NCBI GenBank assembly: GCA_012295275.1
Contig: CM022672.1
Location: 22,134,128 to 22,198,127, forward strand
Length of the DNA: 64,000 nt
Source: Chrysomallon squamiferum
Taxonomy: Eukaryota; Mollusca; Gastropoda; Neomphalida; Peltospiridae
Direction of reading: 5' to 3'
In this document: positions 11,166 to 22,294 of the stretch, piece by piece
Position numbering within the stretch: the stretch's first letter is position 1
Layout: each line of letters begins with the position of its first letter
The notes under the pieces: model-generated
Databases searched by the model: none
The model's input: the letters and a program-made list of their open reading frames with translations, nothing else
Told to the model about the DNA's origin: nothing
Position numbers and translations under genes: made by a program

Positions 11166-11207
11166 GAAACGAAATAAACTCCGCATCTTTTTAACAACAA
11201 AACGAAA
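11023..11207. repeat. ~85-bp tandem duplication
   Basis: The block GAAAGAACTAGGAAGAACGTG ... CGAAACGAAATAAACTCCGCA..CTTTTTAACAACAAAACGAAA occurs at 11023-11107 and again at 11108-11207. The copies are nearly identical except that the second carries a 35-nt poly-A. This indicates a recent duplication. Confidence 0.9.
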
Positions 11208-11720
11208 ATAAAACTTGCCGCCGTGAGTCATGCCATCTCATTGACAGAAACAGTCGCAAAATACCATCACATCGACCATCTATACCAGATTAAATAAAAT
11301 ATTGATTCAGCTGAAGGCACTTTTCAGTTTTACACAACTCCTAATTCAGTGCCACAAAATATGATTCCATCGATCAAGCCATCCCAGCGAACTTGCGCCA
11401 TTCAGACATCCTGGCGAGTTCAAATCACAATGATTAAAGCGTGGAACACAGATACAAAGCCAAGCATTCGTTAGAGGCCGGTCGTGCTCGCAGTATCGAT
11501 TCACTTCCGCGCCTATTATCCCGTTCCAACCCGCGAGCCGTGATTGATTGGTCAAAATGTCATCAGTCTGAGGAGTTTGGTTTCGTGGATGATTTTTGTC
11601 TAAGCAAGATTTATTATTTTTTTCTCTCTCTCTCTCTCCTGTCCATGAAGTAATGAGTTAATACTATCTTTTTGGTCGTCAGTTAATAAATGAAATGATG
11701 AATTATTAATTCGTGAGTTT
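11208..11720. other. complex intergenic block
   Basis: GC-moderate, CpG-retaining sequence with two overlapping opposite-strand frames (11346-11555 minus, 11441-11653 plus). Neither is recognisable. It could be an ancient transposon remnant or a regulatory block. A short CT run lies at about 11624-11640. Confidence 0.35.
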
Positions 11721-11734
11721 TAATAGCCAACTTC

Positions 11735-12045
11735 TGAGGTGGTTGTAATAGTAATAATGGTAGCAATAGTAGTAATGGTCAAAGCTTTTAGTGGTGGTGG
11801 AGTAGTAGTAATAGCAGTCGTAGTTGTTGTAGTGGTAGCAGCAGAAATAGTAGTTGTAGCAATAGTAATAGTAGTAATAGTAGTTTTATTAATAGTTTTA
11901 ATTGGGGTATTAGTAGTTGTAGTAAAGGTAGTGGTAGTAGCAGTAGTAGTAGCAGCAGTAGTAGTAGATATAATAATAATAATAATAATAGTAGTAGTAG
12001 TAGTAGTAGTAGTCGTTACAGTAACAGCAATACTAACAGTGGTAC
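11735..12045. repeat. imperfect (GTA)/(ATA)/(GTG) trinucleotide array
   Basis: About 300 bp of RTA/GTT/GCA triplets kept in one register, so one frame reads as a Val/Ile/Ala run. The register reflects slippage of triplets, not a protein. Confidence 0.92.
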
Positions 12046-12320
12046 TTGTATTAAAACAAAAATTAAAACGTAAGAAAAATTATCGTTAGCATTTTCTTAC
12101 TATTACCTTTCTTCCTTCAGTTTTTGTCTTCTGTTAGTACTAAGCATTGTTTCATCGTTAACAGTTAATGCAATTATATGGTTAACTGCTTCATCAGATT
12201 ATCTTGCACGTAACAAGAGAAAGTTTATTTATGCCTATAATCTTATCATATGCCTTATATAGCACTGTATTGTTTTTATATCGTTACACTGATCATTCTG
12301 ATAGACGTAATCACTGACGT
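12046..12320. other. unique spacer between repeats
   Basis: No coding or element signature. The phrase GATAGACGTAATCACTGACG occurs at 12300-12319 and again at about 12365-12384, a small duplication around the TTTA tract. Confidence 0.55.
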
Positions 12321-12321
12321 A

Positions 12322-12586
12322 TTTTTTTATTTATTTATTTATTTTTGTATTTATTTGCTTATCTGATAGACGTAATCACTGACGTATTTTTATTTATTTA
12401 TTTATTTGCTTATTTATTTATTTATTTTTTTATTTATTTGCTTATTTATAGATTTATCTGCTTATTTTTTTTTTTTTATTTATTTATTTTTTTGTTTATT
12501 TATTTATCTGTTTATTTATTTATTTATTTATTTGCTTATTTATTGATTTATCTGCTTATTTTTTTTTTTTTTTTTAATTATATGTT
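12322..12586. repeat. (TTTA)n microsatellite
   Basis: Imperfect TTTA/TTTG/CTTA tetranucleotides with T-runs. The Phe-Ile-Tyr-Leu frame is translated repeat. Confidence 0.93.
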
Positions 12587-12654
12587 TATTTTTGCCTGTT
12601 TCATTTGTGGGTCTTCGTTTACCATCAGTGTTGTTAATGATGTGCGTGTAATAA

Positions 12655-12983
12655 CAGGCCATAGTAATAGTTGTTGTAACAGCAATATTAGCAGTAATAA
12701 TAGCACTAGCAGCAACCACAGCCATAGCAACAGCAGTGGAATTATTGTAACAGTAACAATGGTAGGCTTGTAGTAGCAGCAATAGCAGTAAAAGTGGTAG
12801 TAGTGGTAGCAGCAGTGGCAATAGCAACAGCAACCCAGTAGTTGTTGTAGTAGCAGTAGCAGTAATAGCAGCGATAACAATAGCAGCGGCAACAGCAGCA
12901 GTAGCAGCAGCAGTATTAATTTTTGTACTAATAATTCTAGTAATAACATCAGTAATACAAGAGGTAGTAACAGTAACAGTAGT

Positions 12984-13014
<31 letters not shown>

Positions 13015-13072
13015 ATTGAAGTAGTAGTAGTAGTAGTGGTGATGATCGTAGTAGTAGTAGCAGTAGTTTTTC
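12655..13072. repeat. imperfect (AGC)/(AGT)/(ATA) trinucleotide array
   Basis: About 420 bp of AGY/ARY triplets. Several frames stay open on both strands because of the triplet register. Confidence 0.92.
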
Positions 13073-13180
13073 TACATAGTGAGGATAGTTTCGCTTATTT
13101 CGTGCGGCTGTGTATAAAACAGTTCGTTAATTCAGGTTCTATGTGTCGTGTCGATAAATTATTTAAAACGTACAACTGAG

Positions 13181-13188
13181 TGACGTCA
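13181..13188. promoter_or_regulatory. TGACGTCA (full CRE palindrome)
   Basis: Perfect CREB/ATF-type site in unique sequence, one of ten in the window. Confidence 0.45.
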
Positions 13189-13504
13189 TTTCAGCCTCAA
13201 GAGTAAAAGCAGCTGAAAGATATCAGGATATTCACGCTGCTTTGTCTGATTTTGAACAATTCGTCGTCATTTAAAACCTTTATCGCCATCATCAGCAATA
13301 TCAGTAGAACTATGGTCATCATTATCATCAGTATCATTGTAATTATCAGCGTCATATTCATTTTAATAACAAAGACCGAATACATTCCATGGATGGAGAA
13401 CGTAATAATTTTAGACATTGATTTTGTGAGTACTTGAAATGGGTGTACATTGTTTGAAAGGTATTTAGTAAAAAATAAATTGACGATATATTAACTATCA
13501 TATA

Positions 13505-13562
13505 TACCCATATACAAACACAGACACACACACATATATACACACACACGCACACACACAGA
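13505..13562. repeat. imperfect (CA)n
   Basis: CA dinucleotides with ATA and CGC interruptions. Confidence 0.85.
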
Positions 13563-13639
13563 CCGGCAGTGTACTAGCATCAGCAGAAAAACTTCTTATG
13601 AACAGTATTATTATTAGTAGTAGTTTACGTAACTACATA

Positions 13640-13737
<98 letters not shown>

Positions 13738-13755
13738 ATCTATCTATCTATCTCT
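13640..13755. repeat. (CT)n then (CTAT)n
   Basis: About 44 CT units followed by CTAT tetranucleotides. Confidence 0.97.
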
Positions 13756-13876
13756 TTTTCTCTATCTTTCTCTGTCTCTTTTCACCAGTTTCTCTGTCTT
13801 AGCCTCAATGGATTTTCTTCACGATACGTTTTCGTCTAAATGGGAACTTTAATTACCTACAATCGGTTTGTGTTAT

Positions 13877-13906
13877 TTTTTTATTATTATTTTTTTTTTT
13901 TTTTTT
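13877..13906. repeat. T-rich tract
   Basis: Poly-T with few interruptions. Confidence 0.85.
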
Positions 13907-14189
13907 ATTTCCAGGCAGTTTATATCTCCCGGTGGTTCTTGTAGTACTTTTGGAAACCATTACTTGTAACCCCTTGTGATCTGTTTTTCAAGTACAAGTG
14001 TTATCAGCTTGTCTTGATTCGATCTCGTTTTCTCTAGAGTGCTTCAAATACTAATAATTGTCAGTCCCAGAACCACAGCACACACACACACTTCTAGACT
14101 GACTGAGCATAAGTATTACAAAAATAACAGACCGGTAAATATACATATATACATGTAAGTTATAGACAACCATACATACATACTTACGT

Positions 14190-14866
<677 letters not shown>

Positions 14867-14961
<95 letters not shown>
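14867..14961. repeat. (CT)n flanked by (TTC)n
   Basis: About 46 CT units, with TTC triplets on both sides (14859-14870, 14960-14969). Confidence 0.97.
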
Positions 14962-14963
<2 letters not shown>

Positions 14964-15069
14964 TCTTCATTAACACCATCTGAACAACCGGCAAGTGAAA
15001 CTGTCCATAACATTTTTTTTTCTCACACTTTTAAAAGCTTCCATTTTTCCACTGTTTCCACACGGAATT

Positions 15070-15300
15070 TCTCTTTCTCACACACGCCAACCAGCATTTA
15101 ATGTTTTATTCATTGCTCACTGGCCTGTGCGATTTCCTGCAAACAACCTAATGGCTTTAGCGGGTAATTATAAAAGTATTTTGTAGCGGCGAGCTATCGA
15201 AGTAATTTGCACTAATCAGCGCAGACGTCATTAAGATTATGTGAGTATATTTGGTTTGTGAAGCCAATGTAGTCAAACAGAAAAGGATAGATATTAACTG
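15070..15300. promoter_or_regulatory. candidate regulatory block
   Basis: Complex sequence including GGTAATTATAAAAG, CACTAATCAGCGCAG and GACGTCATTAAG. TAAT and near-CRE cores are closely packed. A 63-codon plus-strand frame (14995-15186) overlaps but has no recognisable product. Function is inferred. Confidence 0.22.
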
Positions 15301-15366
15301 AAGTCGTGTTTCGTTAACGTGTCTGAATCAGTGGGTAATTGAATGTCGTGTTCTTCGTATACAGAT

Positions 15367-15399
15367 CATATATATATACACACATACATACATACACAT

Positions 15400-15461
<62 letters not shown>
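15367..15461. repeat. (CATA)/(CA)n then (TA)n
   Basis: Compound tract. The TA part runs for about 45 bp. Confidence 0.95.
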
Positions 15462-15465
<4 letters not shown>

Positions 15466-15796
15466 AGCCTAAGTATCGATGCATACAGCCTGAACAATCA
15501 TATCTACACGTAAAGTATTCATACATAAAGTCAAACAAACATACGCAAACGTGTCTTAAAAACTTGCATGTGTCTGTATATCTATTTCTGTCTCTGTCTA
15601 ACTGTCCATGTAGATGTCTGTTCTTTTTTCTGTCTGATTGTATGTATACGTACAAAATGTGAATGTAAACAAACAAAAAATTAGTCTAATAAAATCAAAA
15701 TTAAAATTATCAATTAATTATTAAAACATAATTAATTAACAAATTGAAACGTGCATAAATTCGCTGAAGGTTGAAGAACTATATATATATATATAT

Positions 15797-16012
15797 AAAA
15801 CCAAGTATGTACTTTAGACTTGAATATTCTCTGTTTTATGTACGTCTGATTAGACTCTGCACATAGAAAATATTCAGGAACGCACGGGCGCAGGAGGACA
15901 AAGTCCAGTCACAACCTCACAACCTCACAAACCCGTCAGATGCCGCTGACGAGACTCGAACGTATGACACCCATTCGGACGATGTTACCGTTCGGCCATG
16001 AGACAACCTTTA
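15797..16012 (-). mobile_element. tRNA-derived SINE
   Basis: Read on the minus strand, the element has a good A box, TGGCCGAACGG (15988-15998), and a B box, GTTCGAGTC (15953-15961). The boxes start 37 nt apart, as in a tRNA promoter. A tRNA-unrelated body follows, then a tail rich in TA at 15781-15796. The 5' end lies near AAGGTTGTCTCATGG (about 16012). It lacks a full tRNA fold, so it is a SINE head and not a tRNA gene. The 3' tail (15800-15871) is repeated upstream at 16118-16190. Confidence 0.75.
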
Positions 16013-16117
16013 AAAAAAAGTTTCTCAACAACCGAAGGTGATCATCGCTTCCTACGAAGCACGCCGTTCTTTGTCTTTCGTCATTTTTGGGTGCATCTAT
16101 TTTTTGTGGGAAACCTG

Positions 16118-16190
16118 GCGAGAATGTAGTTTAGGATTGTTGATATACTCTGTCTTATGTACGTCTGATTAGACTCTACACATAGACAAT
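16118..16190 (-). mobile_element. second copy of the SINE tail
   Basis: Positions 16148-16190 match 15829-15871 at 40 of 43 bases in the same orientation. Weaker similarity extends to about 16118. It has no tRNA head: the sequence on its 5' side is the (GTAT)n tract. It is either the truncated 3' end of an earlier SINE insertion or one of two terminal repeats of a small LTR-like element. Confidence 0.7.
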
Positions 16191-16191
16191 G

Positions 16192-16283
16192 TGTATGTAT
16201 GTATGTATGTATGTATGTATGTATGTATGTATGTATGTATGTATGTATGTATGTATGTGTGTGTGTATGTATGTATGTATGTA
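16192..16283. repeat. (GTAT)n microsatellite
   Basis: About 22 GTAT units with a short GTGT interruption, directly abutting the SINE tail copy. Confidence 0.97.
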
Positions 16284-16660
16284 AATAAAATAAAAATTTC
16301 CCACATGGATTTCAGTCATAGTAAACGAACCCGGAACCTTCCAGTCTTAAAAAAAACCCTTCTTTAAAACAAAGAGATTCTCAGACTGATAGATGAGATT
16401 GGCAATTAATCTGAAATATTTCAAAACCCACCCACGTCATTTAGAAAATACCATGTTCGTCGGTGCTAATACTGTTTCTGTTTCGTGTGAAAAAGTACAC
16501 TCAATAATGACGTCAAATCGCGAGATTAAATGGTCTAAATAAAGAAAAGACCTTTCACGTAATTTTCTCTCCCAGCACTTCACCGTTTAAGGAAATGGAA
16601 AACATTTATAGAAATCTAACCCTTTGTTCTTTTGTTGTGGTGTTGTTGTTGGGTTTTTTG
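16284..16660. other. unique sequence with one CRE palindrome
   Basis: TGACGTCA at 16508-16515, followed by AAATCGCGAG. No gene seen. Confidence 0.5.
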
Positions 16661-16666
16661 AGGGGT

Positions 16667-16668
<2 letters not shown>

Positions 16669-16698
<30 letters not shown>

Positions 16699-16765
16699 CC
16701 GGTATATATATATATATATTTCTCGTTACTATTTAAGGAAGTTATTTTTATTTTTATTTTTTGTA

Positions 16766-16819
<54 letters not shown>

Positions 16820-16823
16820 GTCT

Positions 16824-16857
<34 letters not shown>

Positions 16858-16883
16858 CAGGTTCAATAACAACAAAATAGAAA

Positions 16884-16930
<47 letters not shown>
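16669..16930. repeat. poly-T / (TA)n / (ATT)n / poly-T / poly-A cluster
   Basis: T30 (16669-16698), TA (16703-16719), ATT x18 (16766-16820), T29 (16829-16857) and A45 (16886-16930). The last two are complementary and 28 nt apart. Open frames here are pure homopolymer translation. Confidence 0.97.
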
Positions 16931-16932
<2 letters not shown>

Positions 16933-17130
16933 ATTATAACAACGTGAGAAAAATCTCCCAGAAAAGAAAGACAGACAGAACAGAAAACGAAAAGAGCATG
17001 GCAGTATAACTTATACCACGAGCATTAATCACAAGAGCAAAGCTGGAACGGGAAATATATCGAGGGAATGATACAAGAAGCACTGACTCATTTGGCCATA
17101 TATGAACGCTCTGACTTCAATAAGCATCCT

Positions 17131-17704
17131 TGACGTTACAAATTAACTATGGCAGTCTGTCTTTAAAAATAAAGCTCCTTGCCAAACATAACGTAATAAA
17201 TTAACTATGGCAGTCTATCTTTAAAAATAAGCTCCTTGCCAAACATAACGTAATAAATTAACTATGGCAGTCTATCTTTAAAAATAAAGCTCCTTGCCAA
17301 ACATAACGTAATAAATTAACTGACATTCCACCTTCAGAAATTAGCTCCCTTCTATACATGATAGTGCAAGTTATCTTCAAAAATAAGCTCCACTCTAAAC
17401 ATGACGTTGCAAATTAACTATGGTAGTCCATCTTCAAAAATACGGTCCCTGCCAAACATGACGTTTCTAATAAACTAAGGCAGAAAGTTAAAAATAAGCT
17501 CCCTGCCAAAATGACGTTTCTCATTAACTATGGCAGAAAGCTAAAAATAAGGTCACTGCCAAACATGACGTTTCCAAATTAACTATGGCATAAAGTTAAA
17601 AATAAGCTCCCTGCCAAACATGACCTTTCTCATTAACTAAGGCATAAAGTTAAAAATAAGCTCCCTGCCAAACATGACGTTTCTAATTAATTATAGCAGA
17701 AAGT
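17131..17704. repeat. ~57-bp minisatellite, about ten copies
   Basis: The unit contains AATTAACTATGGCAG, then TTAAAAATAAGCTCC, then TGCCAAACATAACGT. Unit starts at 17143, 17201, 17258 and 17316 give periods of 57-58. The first three or four copies are almost identical, and the later ones are shorter and more diverged. It runs directly into an AAT microsatellite. Confidence 0.93.
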
Positions 17705-17706
17705 AA

Positions 17707-17707
17707 A

Positions 17708-17763
<56 letters not shown>
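17707..17763. repeat. (AAT)n microsatellite
   Basis: About 19 AAT units, apparently grown from AAAAATAA at the end of the last minisatellite unit. Confidence 0.97.
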
Positions 17764-17765
<2 letters not shown>

Positions 17766-18170
17766 TAGTTTTTAAACCGTCAAAGCATACGACAACAAAA
17801 AGGTAAACGTACTCCCATGGCGACACTTTCACCACGTTTTCATCGACAGCGCAATTTACAGTCTTATAAACAGTTTACGTTGATCCCTCATTCATGTTTT
17901 AGCAGAAAGGTAACGCCTCACTGAACATACATATTTCCTGTTTATCTGTTGCTGTGGTTACTGTATCGATTATCGTTTAAGGTATGCTTATAACCCGATA
18001 CTTTCACCGTGCCTGTCTTAATATACTCTTGTTGTACTTCGTTTATATTTTAAATTATTTATAGATTTAGTGATCAACGCTATACAGCTGCTTTTCTGTG
18101 TCTAATTACGTAAATAAAATGACACACGTGTGTAATTATAATATATGTGTACATTTATACCCTTATAAAT
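17764..18170. other. unique sequence, nothing recognised
   Basis: Mixed composition, no frame or element ends. Confidence 0.5.
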
Positions 18171-18174
18171 GTAT

Positions 18175-18480
18175 ATACATAGATACCTATCTTCGTACAT
18201 GCACATACACACACATACACACACGAACACACACACACATATATAGACACACATAGTTATATGCATACATCCATACATATATATATATTATATATATATA
18301 TTATATATACATATATACACACACAAACATACACACAGATACACACAAACACTTATAACAATCATATATATGTAATAATACACACAAACATAAACACACA
18401 CACAAACACACATACATTCTTACATGCATATACACTACATACATATCCGAATACAAACATGAACGCACTAAAGTATACAC
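18175..18480. repeat. (CA)/(TA)/(CAAA) degenerate repeats
   Basis: CACA, ATAT and ACAAAC units over about 300 bp. Opposite-strand Tyr/Val/Cys frames are artefacts. Confidence 0.9.
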
Positions 18481-18689
18481 AAAGCTAAATGGACACCAGT
18501 AAAAAAAATAATAACACAATACCAACATGTCAACTGAACTAATGTCCCCGCATAAACAAACAAACAGTCGCATTGTGATCACATACTCCACTGATTATGT
18601 CACAGTCATTTCAAAACACTGATTACACGGATTACGGTAATGTCTAAATATTAGTTTTAAAGAATTGCTTTTTTATTTCTGACATAAGT

Positions 18690-18895
18690 CAGCATCCCGA
18701 AAAAAAAACGGCCATCTTACTTACCACCATAGAGGTATGAATTTGTATATTGACTTTCGTCAGGTATGTGAACTTGTATTGATCTTGGAACCAGATGGAA
18801 ATGCAAATATCAACATACAAAAAGGTAATATCGATTTTAAGTTTGCGAGTTCATCATGGGCGTTCAAGATGGCGGACCCGGCAAAAATAATTTAG
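18690..18895. promoter_or_regulatory. candidate regulatory block: octamer and YY1-like sites
   Basis: ATGCAAAT (POU/octamer) at 18801-18808 and CAAGATGGCGGAC at 18865-18877, close to the YY1 consensus. YY1 sites often overlap start codons. Here the ATG opens only eight codons, so a gene start is not supported. Confidence 0.3.
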
Positions 18896-19144
18896 ATAAT
18901 GAAAGAAAGAAAAAAAACCAAATAGCTGTGAAATAGCAGAAATGGAATGGTAATGAAGAAGATTTTATAAGAAATCAAAATTGAAAAGACTTCAGTTTTT
19001 GGTCAGTACTTAGTGTGTGTATAAATTTTGTAAAATATATGCTTAAAGCTACTCTACACAAACAAATCCGTGTTACTACTTTAAACCGAGCGATAATGAT
19101 AAATTATGTATATTATGAACACCCACGTAGATACAAGGTTATGC

Positions 19145-19222
19145 CTATATACACACACACACACACACACACACATAAATATGCATGCAGAGAAACAGAC
19201 ATACAGACACACACACACACAG
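19145..19222. repeat. (CA)n, two blocks
   Basis: CA at 19151-19174 and 19206-19221. Confidence 0.92.
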
Positions 19223-19550
19223 TGTGCAAGATGATATAATATTTCTGATGTGCATGTGTATAGATAAAACGAAATAAATACGAAGTAAAAACAACCGCTT
19301 GATAAATCTTTTCCAGATACCTAATGGGAAAGACCTCTATGAAAAAATATATATATAATAATATATCTTTAATCAACACATTTCTAAAATAGGATTAAAA
19401 AGTCGACTTAATCATATCGACCTTCTGCAGAATTTACCATCTCATCGAGATTACAAGAAAAATACTCTGAACAAGGCAATACTTAACAAGCATTCGCACT
19501 CTAGTATCATGTACAATAACACCGGTCAAAAGAAGAAAAAGAAGAAAAAT
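19223..19550. other. unique AT-rich, nothing recognised
   Basis: No supported feature. Confidence 0.5.
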
Positions 19551-19559
19551 TTATAAAAG

Positions 19560-19935
19560 CCAGCGACAGAAAGGAAATAAATATCCATCAAACGATCGAT
19601 TCCGAACTCTCCCTTTTTGTGCGGAAAAACAAAAACGACTCAATCCTTGCGGGGTCTGGTCAAAACAAACTCGGACAGTGGTCAGACGTGAAGGACATGC
19701 GGAATTAATATCGTCATAGAAAAGATATGTTTCTTGTGGTCGTGGTTTCTGAAGCTGTCAAGCGCTGTGAACCGGTTATTGGGAAGCTGTCAGACAAAAC
19801 ATGTTTATCTCGGCAATAAGGGAACAGACGTCTCAAGGTTTCTCGAAGATAGCGTCAACTGTTTGATGCGTCGACTGTTTGATGGTCATTAAGACTTAAT
19901 AAATCAGCTGGTTAATAACAGATTAAAGAAACATG
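19560..19935. promoter_or_regulatory. complex CpG-retaining block
   Basis: About 370 bp without microsatellites, containing a short direct repeat (GTCAACTGTTTGATG / GTCGACTGTTTGATG at about 19853 and 19870). No frame of note. A cis-regulatory role is only a guess from complexity. Confidence 0.22.
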
Positions 19936-19965
19936 TCAAAACATCCTTTTGTTGTTTGTTACGTA

Positions 19966-20084
19966 AAGTAGTAGCAGCAGCAGCAGAAGCAGCAGTGGCA
20001 GTAGTAGTAATGGTGTAGTAGTAGAAGTAGTAATAATATAATTATTGTTGTTAATTGTAGTAGTAGCAGCAGTAGTATTAGTAC

Positions 20085-20132
<48 letters not shown>

Positions 20133-20285
20133 GAGTGACACTAGTAATAATAGCAGTGGTAGTTGAAGTAAAAATAAATATAATGGTATAAGTTTTAACA
20201 GTATATTAGTAATAGATGTAGACGCAGATGTAGTACTAGTAGTAGTAAAAGAAGTAGTAAAGAAGCAACAAGAGCAAAAATAGCC
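19966..20285. repeat. (AGC)/(AGT)/(AAT) trinucleotide array
   Basis: AGY triplets flank a pure AAT run (20092-20129). The minus-strand Leu-rich frame is its translation. Confidence 0.93.
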
Positions 20286-20512
20286 GTAACGCAAGAAAAG
20301 CCATAGATTTATTTAGTGTTTATGTATGTTTAAAGGATTTCGGAGAAAATTAAATTTTAAAGACTTATAAAGTTTATAATTAATTTAACATACAAGGGCT
20401 CACCTTTACTTGAAATCTTTCACTGAACAGTAAATCCAGATAAAAGCAAATATAAGCAGTTATCATTCTAGACTAAAACACGATACTAGTGTTACTACGT
20501 TAATATTTGTTT

Positions 20513-20520
20513 TGACGTCA
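20513..20520. promoter_or_regulatory. TGACGTCA (full CRE palindrome)
   Basis: Perfect site in unique sequence, followed within 8 bp by GACGCGACC. Confidence 0.4.
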
Positions 20521-20624
20521 TAAAGACGCGACCTTTAACCTTATTACGGAAACACACGAAGTCGTCTACGGTTTTGAAATTTTTGTTTTTAAATTTGTTC
20601 TTTATGTCTTCGATAGTTTGTTTA

Positions 20625-20772
20625 TTCTTGTATTATTTATTTATTTATTTTCATTTTTAATGTTTAATTAGTATATTTTACTTACATATTTATTTATTTA
20701 TTTATTTATTTAGTATATTTTTGTTAACCTGGTACGGAAATATACCAAATTATTGCTTTAGTTTATTTACAT

Positions 20773-20807
<35 letters not shown>

Positions 20808-20812
20808 TTTTG
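20625..20812. repeat. (TTTA)n, three blocks
   Basis: ATTT tetranucleotides at about 20634-20652, 20688-20714 and 20760-20810, with unique sequence between. Confidence 0.92.
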
Positions 20813-21278
20813 AACGAGCATGGAATCGATCGAAGCAGCTAAGAATGATGTCATCATTTCCAGATTTGCGCAATCTTTTATTTTTTTTTATTGTAATTTT
20901 TTTTTTTTTTTTCATCATTACTAATGCTTTAAACAGCACCGCTGTCATTGTAATGAACGTCATTAAGTAACCGAGTAAAGGAGTAACGTAACTAACTCGA
21001 ACATATCTTTACCATTCCTAGTGCGCGTCTTTATTAATTTAGAAGCTCAGACGTTGAGCGTATATCTGGTGGATTGTTTTCACTTTGTTAGGACTACATT
21101 TGTCTTCTGTCATCAGTATCGATCCCAGTCTTTAGTTTTTACTGACAGACTCAGACGTTTCTGCTTAGTGTCACCGCAACTCTTCTATCTACTCTTGTTA
21201 AGCCGTGTTCACATTTTGACGATTTGCAGTAACGATCAATAACGTAACAGCTTCCAGTCAGACCCTGTTTTTCTATCT

Positions 21279-21279
<1 letters not shown>
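20813..21279. other. complex block with unrecognised 73-codon frame
   Basis: Includes AATGATGTCATCATT (about 20843-20857), a near-palindromic bZIP-like site. A plus-strand frame at 21021-21242 is non-repetitive but hydrophobic and matches nothing I know. Confidence 0.3.

Positions 21280-21307
<28 letters not shown>
21280..21307. repeat. poly-T tract
   Basis: T28. Confidence 0.96.
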
Positions 21308-21313
<6 letters not shown>

Positions 21314-21395
21314 GAAAAGAAAAAGAAATCTCAGTCGTCCTTTTTAGCTCAAATCGCATAAATTTTGGAGCCTCTCGTCAAAAAGAGGTAAAATT

Positions 21396-21890
21396 GATCA
21401 AGGGTTTAAAAAGATCGTTACAAAATATCGTGTCACGTGTGTTCTTCGGTCGTAGGCCTAATTTACAAATTAATTAACTCTACGTTTGCGCCCGTGGTTT
21501 CGGCGCAGTCGTCAAACCTTTCATCTTTCAGAACGAGTCGTATAAAAGAAAAACAGCAACACAGATCAAGGGTTAAAACAAATCGTTAGAAAATATCGAG
21601 TCGTTTGAATTAACCTATATTCTGCAAATAAACTAACGATTGGTTTATGTTGGCACTTTCAGTACTGTAATTAAATTCTTCCCCTTTTAAAAGTAGTCGT
21701 TAAAAGATAATTTAAAAAAAAAAAAAAAAAAAAAAATAAAAAAAAAAAAAATCTCAAATGAAATACAGATCATAGGTTAAAAGAGATCGTTACAAAAAAT
21801 ATCGGGTCTTCCGAATTCACCTGCATTCTGCAAATAAACTAACGATCCGTTTGTGCTGGCATTTTCAGCACGAAATTCGATTGCTGGAGG
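21396..21890. repeat. ~170-200-bp diverged tandem repeat, three copies
   Basis: Copies begin with GATCAAGGGTT..AAAA..ATCGTTA.AAAATATCG at 21396, GATCAAGGGTTAAAAC at 21564 and GATCATAGGTTAAAAG at 21768. Copies 2 and 3 also share ATTCTGCAAATAAACTAACG and a TGGCA.TTTCAG.AC segment. The third spacing is longer because of a poly-A expansion (21714-21752). Confidence 0.85.
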
Positions 21891-22238
21891 ACGAATAACT
21901 GAATAGTTCGTCGATAACAGATCAACTGCAGTCCATTAGTTAATTGTTGCGTCAAATTTTATGCAAACATTCCGCAAAACGTTTTCTTTAAAACCATTGT
22001 CGTATGTACACAGCGGCATAAACAGTGGCATAAACAGTGGCATAATGGAAATAAAAATGTTAGTGAAAAATAAACGGTGATAAATGAAAGCAAGATACAT
22101 TAAATGAGTCTGTAAATTAATGAATTTAGTTGTGGCTTTTTTGTGTGTTGTTGTTGTTTTATTAGGTTTTTTTTTTATTTTATTTAGCTATGTATGTAAT
22201 TAGTTAGTCACCCATCACTGAATTTTATTTAGCTTTTC

Positions 22239-22240
<2 letters not shown>
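21891..22240. other. unique sequence with a small triplication
   Basis: The dodecamer CATAAACAGTGG recurs at about 22017 and 22029, with a third partial copy. Otherwise nothing. Confidence 0.55.

Positions 22241-22242
<2 letters not shown>

Positions 22243-22289
<47 letters not shown>
22243..22289. repeat. (AT)n microsatellite
   Basis: About 23 AT units. Confidence 0.97.

Positions 22290-22294
<5 letters not shown>

Noticed and set aside
11346-11440. GTTCAAATC match to a tRNA B box near 11420
   Set aside because: No A box at a suitable distance and no tRNA-like fold or SINE tail.
11739-12089. 116-codon Val/Ile-rich frame resembling a membrane protein
   Set aside because: Trinucleotide slippage keeps the frame open. 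Decay of the triplet pattern ends it.
12345-12949. Phe/Ile/Tyr and Leu-rich frames of 97-142 codons on both strands
   Set aside because: Products of (TTTA)n and (AGC/AGT)n arrays. Both strands and several frames are open, as expected of repeats.
15797-16012. Functional tRNA gene
   Set aside because: A and B boxes are present but acceptor-stem pairing and a CCA-side terminator are not seen. The body and duplicated tail mark it as a SINE.
16595-16939. 114-codon Phe/Ile/Lys frame
   Set aside because: Homopolymer and (ATT)n translation.
17131-17704. CRISPR-like array
   Set aside because: Units are contiguous without unique spacers, in eukaryotic sequence. It is an ordinary minisatellite.
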